From assembly GCA_019914995.1 (NCBI GenBank), contig CM034141.1, positions 2,542,001 to 2,606,000 on the forward strand: a stretch of 64,000 bases of DNA. The letters run 5' to 3'. The first letter of the stretch is position 1; every line of letters begins with the position of its first letter. Positions 55,870 to 64,000 of this stretch are shown piece after piece. Under the pieces are notes generated by a model. It saw only the letters and a program-made list of their open reading frames with translations. It was not told where the DNA came from and ran no database searches. The position numbers were made by a program, and so were the translations under genes. Source of the DNA: Acanthochlamys bracteata. Lineage: Eukaryota; Streptophyta; Magnoliopsida; Pandanales; Velloziaceae.

Positions 55870-56220
55870 GGTCGAATGATTTTCATCAAGAGTAACACGA
55901 TAAATTGATTTGATTTAGAAACTAGACTGTTTATTTGAGATCTTGACCTCTACATCTTGTTTTCCTTTTTATTTTTGCAATTGGAGATCGCAGTGTCCCG
56001 GCAAGAGACTCTGTGAGATTTTTGGTCGCGGATATATTTTTTTTCTCGCCATCGAAAATTGAGGGTTTTCTTGTGTGATGAGATGTAGAGGTTGGTGAAA
56101 GGATTAAGAATTTCAATTTTATCTTCAAATGGTGATGGGGAATGGAGTTGGTTTTAATCTCTGAAATTTTAGTTTGATTTCTTGGTAACGAGTGAAAGAG
56201 AAAGATCTTGTTAATTAAGG

Positions 56221-59030
56221 ATGACTTTGAATTTCTCGACGTGTTCGATGTTCCCTTCTCCGACCTACGTCAATAATGATTATATGTCGGCAGTGCCGGG
56301 CATCACGTCTGGGTCTTCGATTGAGCCTTGCTCGCTCAATTGGGAGGCGGATCTCTGGGATTGGTGTTATCAGCTGTCTGAGGATAGCAATAGTTGTATT
56401 GATCCGATTGATCTATTGCCGTCAGATCCGTTTGGGATGGACTTGAGCACCACCACAGCTGCAATTGCTGGTTGGATGGAGGATTTAGGCGCCGACCCGG
56501 AAGATGTGGATGTTGAAAGATTGCAATACTTTTGGGACCAGTCCTTGTGGTTGTATTCTGAATACCATGAAGAATTTTGCTACGATGAGGACAACTTATC
56601 AGTGATATCCAGAAACGAATTATATGATGAAGGATACATGTCTTTTGTAGATGTGGGGAAGACGTCAAACATCAGCTGGAATGATGCTGGTCAGGTTCGT
56701 AATGAGGAAAGCATCCTGCATGATGGATTGTTGTTGTCGCTAAGTTATTTGGGTGTTCGAGATCTTCTCTCTGTTGAAGGGGTCTGTAGGTCTCTTCGTT
56801 CAGCTGTTCATGATGATCCTTACTTGTGGACATGTATCTGCATCGCCTCACCTTTGAGTGAAATGATTACGGATGATGCCCTTCTGCGGCTGACAAATCG
56901 AGCGCAAGGAAGCCTCCAGAGCTTGAGCCTACTCGGCTGTACAAGGGTTACAGATGAGGGCCTTAGGAGAGTGCTCGAAACAAATCCTAAGCTAACAGAG
57001 GTATTTCTTCTTTTAACCACTTAATGTCCAGGTTCTATTTTCTATGGTAACCAATCTCTTATATTTCTCCGTTGCTATGCATTCACACTGTGGAATGTTG
57101 TTTCTTAAGAATTTGTTTATGCCAACATGCTTATGGTTAAGTGCCTTTATGATCGTAGTCAAGGTCGGAGATACTTACATATGTGATACATCGTCCTTGA
57201 AGCTATGGCATAATTATTCATATATGTAGTATAGCATGAACAATTATAGTCTTCCCTGTGGAAAAGAGTGTTCATAATTTCTAACTTCCACCATCATAAG
57301 ATTCATTGGATAATGCACAAGTTGTTAGTTTGATTATTTTGTTGATGAGGCAGTACATTCCATATGTAGACCATTCTGAAATTAATTACTTTGTTTATCT
57401 ATGTATGATATTTTAATGTCAATGCTCATTGGAGAATTAGTACTGGGATTAGATGCCAAGGTTATCAGCGGTCCTCGCACGTTTTATATAACCGTTGCAA
57501 TGGGATACATGATTTAGTATCTATGTCAAGTTGCCTACACACTGATCTCCTATGTGGCTTCAGGCTAGTCAAGCATTTTTAGTGCTTATGATGTGCCACC
57601 ACTGCAGTGAAGTAAATTCAGTCTACCTGGTTATGTGCTCAGCATGGGTTTTTACTAAACATTATAAAATATGACATCTGAAGAATGAAAATATTGAAAA
57701 TCAAGATAAAGCTTGTGATTACATTGCTAAGCTAGAGTGAGGTAGGACATCTTGTTCTTGTGGGTTTGGTTAAGGTTGTCAAGATTAAATATGCTTGTGT
57801 ATCAATTTTCTCTCAATCTTCAATATTCATCAATTTTATTTGCACCAGCATATCTGAACTGAATTTCGTAAGCATTCTTTCTGTAGCTGGTTTTCTTTTA
57901 ATGAGTCTATTTAAGGAGTTGTAATGCTTTGCCAAGACAATAAATGAAGTATGTTCTAGCAAAATCAAAAGTTCAGGACACTCTCAAGACAGTTGGGGTT
58001 TAATTAGATCCTTGATCTACTGAGGTTTACACAATGTCAAACAAGTAGAAGGTGCTATATGGCCTAAATTCCTGAAATTGTGTAGTATCAAATTGATACC
58101 TTTGGTTTTAGGTGTTTTTGGTGCTCGCATGTGGCATGATAGTTTAAATGTTGAGCAATTAATCCTATTTGTTCCTTCTTCCTTAGCCTGATGAAATTGG
58201 AACATCAAGTTTTTCATCTATAACCTCCACATGGATGAAATCTGCTCTCTTGCTATTCATCTCTGCAAGCAGTGTGTTATACTTGTAGTAAGGTCTTATT
58301 TTGTTTTTGAGAGCTTTTTACACTATATCAAGGCTTGCAGATAGATTTTGATGCATGCATTTGGTCATATCTCTTTTACAAAATATTGCACTAACTTGAG
58401 TAATATGTTAGAGGGAATGCCTGATTATCATGTGTGAATTTTGTATATGCTAACTGAACTTAGTAATTGTTATGTCTTTAATTTTGCTTTCGGAAGCAGT
58501 AAGTAGTTCGCAGGGATGATTTTAGTTTTTAAACTTTTGCTTTTTTTGGTTTGCAGCTTAGTGTTCCTGGATGCATGAGGTTAAGTATAGATGGCCTCAT
58601 CAGCAACTTGAAGGCTCTCAAGTCAGCTGATGCACTTGGGATTAAAAACCTGAGGCTTGGTAGAATCTTTAGCCTAACCAAAGAGCATTTTGAAGAGCTG
58701 AAGATCTTGTTGGGCATCAACCATCTGCAGCAGCCAAACGGCAGCAAGCTACGCTTTTATCATATTTTTAATTTCTCTTTGTCAAATTGCAGCAATGAAT
58801 TTACACTTGATATAGAGATGTGCCCACAATGCCAAGTGTTCACCATTGTCTATGACTGCCCTGCTAAAAATTGCAGAGAGGGAGGAATGGAGGTTTGCAG
58901 GGCATGTGAAGTTTGCATTCCAAGGTGTCTGCAGTGTGGCAGATGTATAAAGGATGATGACAAGTACGTGGAGACATTTTGTCTTCGTTGTCTTTGTTCA
59001 GAGTGTTGCAAGAGCACACCTCCAAGTTAG
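56221..59030 (+). CDS. F-box protein, SKIP14 type
   Basis: SKIP14-type proteins are F-box subunits presumed to recruit targets to SCF ubiquitin ligases through a SKP1/ASK adaptor. Two exons (56221-57000 and 58557-59030, intron 1556 bp) join in frame to 417 aa. The N-terminal part has WEADLWDWCYQL and SDPFGMDLSTT..AIAGW, which I recall from this family. The F-box lies at about 166-206 (HDGLLLSLSYLGVRDLLSVE, then VCRSLRSAVHDDPYLW). Leucine-rich repeat-like segments follow (about 217-290; LQSLSLLGCTRVTDEGLRRV). The C-terminus (about 349-411) is cysteine-rich, with repeated C-x2-C pairs (MCPQCQ, CRACEVC, RCLQCGRC, FCLRCLCSECC), suggesting zinc binding. The start is the first Met of the open exon, after a leader with a (CT)n tract. 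An AATAAA at 59496-59501 fits 3' end formation. No damage is seen. Confidence 0.92.
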
Positions 59031-60457
59031 CTGGTCCAAGGCATGGTGATCTGCATGCTGTTACTTGGATTATGGCAGTGTGGTTTTTCTATAATCAGTT
59101 ACTCTTCTCTCTCATTTTAGTTTGTGTATTCCTAAGGGGAAGAAGTTACACATTCACTGGTATGCGGGCCCAATGGAAGGAGGCGATTATTCTCTGTCTA
59201 AAGCTGAAGATTTACCCACCAGAACATGTATCCAAAATATATTTTATAAAGCTTTTTCATCTGTTATCAGAGGATGTAGAGTTACCAGCAGCATTCTGCA
59301 GATGCACTCAACGGTTCTCTTAATAAACGTGCTTGCATTCTTCTGCAAACTGAAAGCTATTTCATGTAGTCTCAAGCGTTAGCCTGTATTCTGAGCTAGG
59401 TTTTGTACCCTAGTTCTTCTGTCTTGAGCTGTAAAATTCATTCGAAAACCTTGTTTTTAGTAGATGGAGCATGAAATTTAGTAAGTGTCAAATGTAATAA
59501 ACTGGTGCAGTCAAAACTCTCTGAACTATATATGCAGTATTCAGGAAGAAGCTTGTATTTACCAACTTAAGCTTGTGGAATGTTGTTTCGGGTGCCTTTC
59601 TAGTGCTTGAAGTCTGTACTCAAGTGCTGGTCATATTTGTAGCGCTTCTTAATACTACCTTGCGATGGAAGCTTCTAGGGGAATCCTCTTCCCACTGCAG
59701 TGGGCTTCTGCTTGATCATGAAGATTTTATTTCATGAGGTTTTCAGTTCAGTCAATGAGGCCACGACTCTTACGCAATGGGGAATTTTCTTCTATCGGCA
59801 CATATAGCCAGTTGCCAATTTTCTTGACCCACAGTCACAGTTCAGTAACCATTGGTATTTTTACCATATTTCTACAAAATTGGAAGATGGAACATTAGAG
59901 ATCCATCTATACCTATGCTAAAGGATACAGTCCATCCCATACCACCACGTGCCAACTTCTTGTGGTAATTTATTTTATGAATTCCGAATGAGCATTTGCC
60001 ATTGCTTTTCAAAAAAATATTTTTTAACTTTTTAATTTCGTAATTTTTAATAAAATTTTTTCTAAAGTTTTGGAATAAGAGAGCGTGCTTACATACTTTA
60101 TTAAACTTATTTTTTATCCAAAAATTCATGTTATCTTCGCTATCAAAAATAAAAATAAAAACTAAATTTAAGTTTTTAACAAAAATTCACTTTTATAAAC
60201 TATATTTTAAATTTAAAAATTTTACTTTTAATCTCACATTTAATAAAAAATAAATACAAAATTAAAATTTACTTTTAAATTTAAATTTTTAAATAATTTA
60301 CTTTTGATAATTTATTTTTAAAATCTCACTTTAGAGAAAAATAAGACAAGCCTTAATAATATTTTCCAAAGTCTAGAACTAATCTATTTACAGTTGTATA
60401 TGAGGTTCTATCGAATCGAAACGTGGGTCTGAATATATATAATTTCACTTTTTACCA

Positions 60458-61117
60458 TAGTTTTAAAACCCAATCCGGTTTACAACCCGAAAAAATTATC
60501 GAATCATTGGTTAATCGGACTGGTCACCGAATCGACTCATTGGGTCAAATCGAGATTTATCTGATTAATATTAATATATAAATATAAGTATATGAATTAT
60601 ATAGCATCTTTTATAGCAACTATTCAAAAATATAAATAATTGTATACAAGAAATATTAAATATATTTTTAAAATTACATAATTCATATTTTTTTAGTACT
60701 TAAGACAATAGCCAAAAGGTTTAATATATAGTAAAATCTCTATATTTTATGCATTATAAAAAATAAATTATCTACACTATAATTACTTGTACTATCTACA
60801 TTATGTTTTGTTTATTTATTATATTTTAATAAAAAGTAAAGGACGAGAAAATATACAAGTAATAAAAGAGTATCCAGTACATATTTTAGGATGCTAATGA
60901 AGATCCTTCTCTATTTTAAATAAACGTATTATTTTTTTAATAAATACTAAACAGGTCGATCCACTCAATCGGATCGCCGAGTTGATTCGGAACCCGGTCG
61001 GGTCGACCCGGTCTTACTGGATCGTTTGCGAGACCCATTTTTACATCAATTCAGTCCGAAATCGATGCAAGGTCACCGATTTTCGGTCCGACTCATCCGG
61101 TCTGAGTTTTAAAACTA
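60458..61117. mobile_element. Non-autonomous DNA element with TAGTTTTAAAAC ends
   Basis: TAGTTTTAAAACCCAATCCG at the left is matched on the right by GAGTTTTAAAACTA in inverted form, with subterminal CCGG-rich blocks (AATCCGGTTTACAACCCG; CCCGGTCGGGTCGACCCGG). The element is about 660 bp and the centre is AT-rich without an ORF. No exact target duplication could be defined. Confidence 0.6.
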
Positions 61118-63480
61118 TACTTTATGCAATTCTAAGTCATTGAAAATAAGATTTTACAATTTATGAATTACACACCATGTTCATTTTTCTCTAATTTTCT
61201 CATGAAAGACATAAGCGAGCAACTCATCGAGTACGTCGTTAGATGTCATGTCATCTATAGTTTTAGAATTCAAATTCCACATATAATTAAGTAGGTCAAT
61301 CTTTCTCAATAATTACATTATTAATTAATTATCTTAAACAAGTAGTTTCAAATTATTCTAATCTACTTTCTCTGCGGCAACACAATCAAGGTAATGCCAG
61401 TATCTTCGGAATGACAAACAATTTGAGATCCATCTCAACCGAGAATACCCTATGTTGTTCTTTCGAGCTCATCGAGCCTAGGCACTTGTTCAAGTTGTTC
61501 TTTGATTAAGGACATATTTGGTTACCTGAAATTAATTCTGAAAAAGTGTTTCTAAATTTAATTTTTTATAAGTTAGTTTTATAAAAATGATTTGAGTTCT
61601 TGTGTTTACCAGTGCATATCATTTTATAAAAAAATAACTTTACCTATTTGATTGTCTAAAATGTAAATTTGAATGCTGACTTTTTTAGTCTTCACCTTCT
61701 GCATACAATCAGATAGCCACGATTATTTATATTTCCAGAAAAAGTAACGTGTTTGCGAGCGTAAATGGTATACACGTTATTTTTTCTCAAAAATACAGAT
61801 TGAATCATGACCTTTGATCAAGTAATCTTAAGCTAGGCTATGAGAGTAGGGAGATATTTATAAGACACCTTTCGATAGTACGTCAGAGGATGTTTTACCT
61901 TAATTTTTTATTTCAATTTTTCTAATAAATATTTATAATATTTTATAGAATTTATTAAAATTTAAAAAATAAAAAATTATAGGTCATAAAATTTTATTTC
62001 ATTTATTTATTTTTTGAAGTAAAAAATTTAACTTATTTTTGAAATATTCTTTTAAATATTTTTATTTAAAGAAAATTTATTTTATAAACATTCCTAAAAC
62101 TAGCAGCGTGTATAAGGGAGCGAGTGCTTACGTCATTCTCTCTGAAGTAACATATTCAACCTGATACTTTATTTGCTTTCCGATTTATAGATACGAAAAT
62201 TTTAAATTAGGTCCAAAATCAAATAACTTTTGGATACTATTATGGATTATTTGGATTATAGGTACACATGAGAAGGGATGGTGAAAGTAAAGCAATTCTC
62301 ATATTTACCTACGTTCGTTTTGATTTCATTAATGAAAAGGAAGAAGAATTGTTCCCATTCCCTTACTATATTTTATGATAAATTATGTACTCACCAAATT
62401 GGTGGGTACACATTGTGGCAAAAAAAAAAAAACAAAATTGCTTTATTTTATTTTTTAATTATTATTATTTATATTTATTTTAATTAGATATTTTTTAATT
62501 AAATATTTACTTTAATTAATATTTGTTATTTTTTATTATATAATTTATGATTTTTATATTTATTTAAGTTTAATTGATTTTAGTTGATAGAGAAAGTAAT
62601 AAAACTATATGATCAAATTTTTTAATTTAAAATTGTATTTAATTTTGTTAAATTATGTCAAACATTAATTAAAAAATTAAATTAATATAAAAAATTAATC
62701 TAAAAGTTATATTAGTTAAGTTAGTTTAAGTTATATTACTTAAATTAATTTAAAATTACATTAATAAAAGTTAGATTAATATAAACAAAAAGAGCATTTG
62801 AGTTTTTTTATGAAAGATTTACTTCCATTATTCATTCATTTACCTATCTATCCAAACATAGTTAGTTTGTTACCTTTACTATATATTCAAACATTGTAAA
62901 ATTAAATAGTTACTCTTTCTTATCCTTTTTTATTATTTTTCTAATATATTCTCTTACTCTAATTTTTTAACCATGTATCCAAACATACCCTTAGTGTGGA
63001 TACTATTAGTGCATGTTTATCTTGAAGTAGTTTCAAAAATAAAATAAAAAATAAAAAATATGTTATAAAGATAAGTTCTTTCATATTTATTTTATATTAA
63101 AAATGAATTTCAAAATTAAATTTAAACATAAACTTTTTATAGCAAAATTTTTATTTTAAATTTTTTACTTATTTTGTATTAAAAATATATTTGAAAAAAA
63201 TAAATTTGCTGGATCGATAGATAAGCATTTAATATCCGCAAATTTTAAACGTTTGAAAGTGCTTATAAAAAACTTTAAAAAAACTTTTAAATATTATTTT
63301 ATAATATTTTTAAAATAAATTATATATATAATTATTTTATAATTTATTAATTTATCTATATTTTAAAAATATTTTAAGAATTTTTTAGAAAATCGTATAT
63401 AATTGTTTGTGGAATTAAAAATAAAATTTTCAGAGATAAGCTATTGCAATAATAAATCATACAATTCATTGTTGAACCGG

Positions 63481-63735
63481 AGCGCGTTTGGTTTAGTTTT
63501 TCAAAAGCTATTTTTCAACTTTTTTTTATTTTACGTTTTTCAATACATATTTTATATGTATATAAAAAATTTATTTAAAAATTTAGAAAGTGTAGAAAAA
63601 TTATACACTGTGAGATTTTTTTATTGCATATTTTTATTATTTTTTGAAAGTAAAAAAATAAAACTCGCTTCTCAAAAAAGACAGAAATACTCTCCATTTT
63701 AAAAAAATTTAATTTCATAAGCACTCTCAAATACC
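63481..63735. mobile_element. Foldback MITE family A, copy 7
   Basis: Begins AGCGCGTTTGGTTTAGTTTT and ends TTCATAAGCACTCTCAAATA, in the reverse orientation to copies 5 and 6. The core TTTAGAAAGTGTAGAAAAAT matches copy 1. Confidence 0.75.
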
Positions 63736-64000
63736 TACAAGTCTTGTAACTTATGAGTGTGTATTTTTTTCATCAAAAAATTCACTTTTTTCTAAATTTA
63801 ATATCTCATTTTTAAATATAAATAATACAAAAAATATAAAAACTCACTTACAACTCACATTTACTTAAAAATATATAAAAGTTCAACTAATTTTTAATAA
63901 TACTATTGATAATAATTTATTTTCAAATTTATTTCTAATATTTATTTCTAAAGAATCGCATCCGAGATCAGAAAACGTGTGAAGACATCAATTGGGTGAC

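Larger units (their letters stand above)
49727..56220. other. Intergenic spacer between GT-1 and SKIP14
   Basis: About 6.5 kb. The left end is the leader and promoter of the divergent GT-1 gene; the right end is the SKIP14 leader. In between lie MITEs (50351-50610, 54841-55099, and a diverged one at about 50082-50320), a low-complexity AT-rich stretch (52.9-53.5 kb), an unrecognised 67-codon minus-strand ORF (53617-53820) and a beta-tubulin remnant (54344-54715). No intact gene was recognised. Confidence 0.55.
59031..64000. other. SKIP14 3' UTR and AT-rich spacer to the window end
   Basis: The first about 480 bases are the SKIP14 3' UTR (AATAAA at 59496-59501). Beyond it lies AT-rich spacer with one inverted-repeat element (60458-61117), a diverged MITE (about 61882-62095), one clear MITE copy (63481-63735) and long A/T runs. 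No gene was recognised. Confidence 0.55.

Overview
The window is nuclear DNA of a flowering plant, probably a eudicot. It is AT-rich, has intron-split genes with GT-AG (one GC-AG) splice sites, gene-poor spacers full of short inverted-repeat DNA elements, and proteins that align from memory with plant families. I do not name a species. Gene models were built by hand from conserved motifs and splice-site phase; no search or alignment was run.

Layout. 1-3456 (minus): the N-terminal part of a DEMETER/ROS1-type 5-methylcytosine DNA glycosylase whose remaining exons lie off the window edge. 3457-8148: spacer with several MITEs. 8149-21406 (plus): a complete 13-exon CNX1 gene (molybdenum insertase, E-G domain fusion, 646 aa) with at least two transposable elements in its introns. 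23640-27820: remains of a casein kinase II alpha gene, of which only the last exons are recognisable and damaged. 30134-30853 (plus): a small B12D mitochondrial protein gene. 31346-37417 (minus, convergent with B12D): a complete nine-exon ABCC (MRP-type) transporter, 1443 aa. 41.9-42.7 kb: two tiny ORFs and CACTA-like subterminal repeats. 45206-49726 (minus): a complete five-exon trihelix GT-1 type transcription factor, 388 aa. 54344-54715 (minus): a decayed beta-tubulin exon-1 copy. 56221-59030 (plus): a two-exon F-box protein of the SKIP14 type, 417 aa. 59031-64000: spacer with an inverted-repeat element and MITEs.

The genes do not form a pathway or operon. They are independent plant genes: DNA demethylation, molybdenum cofactor synthesis, mitochondrial function, membrane transport, transcription and ubiquitin targeting. 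What links the window is its repeat content: one AT-rich foldback family (shared terminal GCGTTTG) occurs at least seven times, all outside coding exons. I found no evidence of a new multi-gene system. The items most worth checking are the two gene remnants, the MITE lying 55 bp before the CNX1 start codon, the Mutator-like insertion with a clean target duplication, and the two small ORFs near 42 kb.
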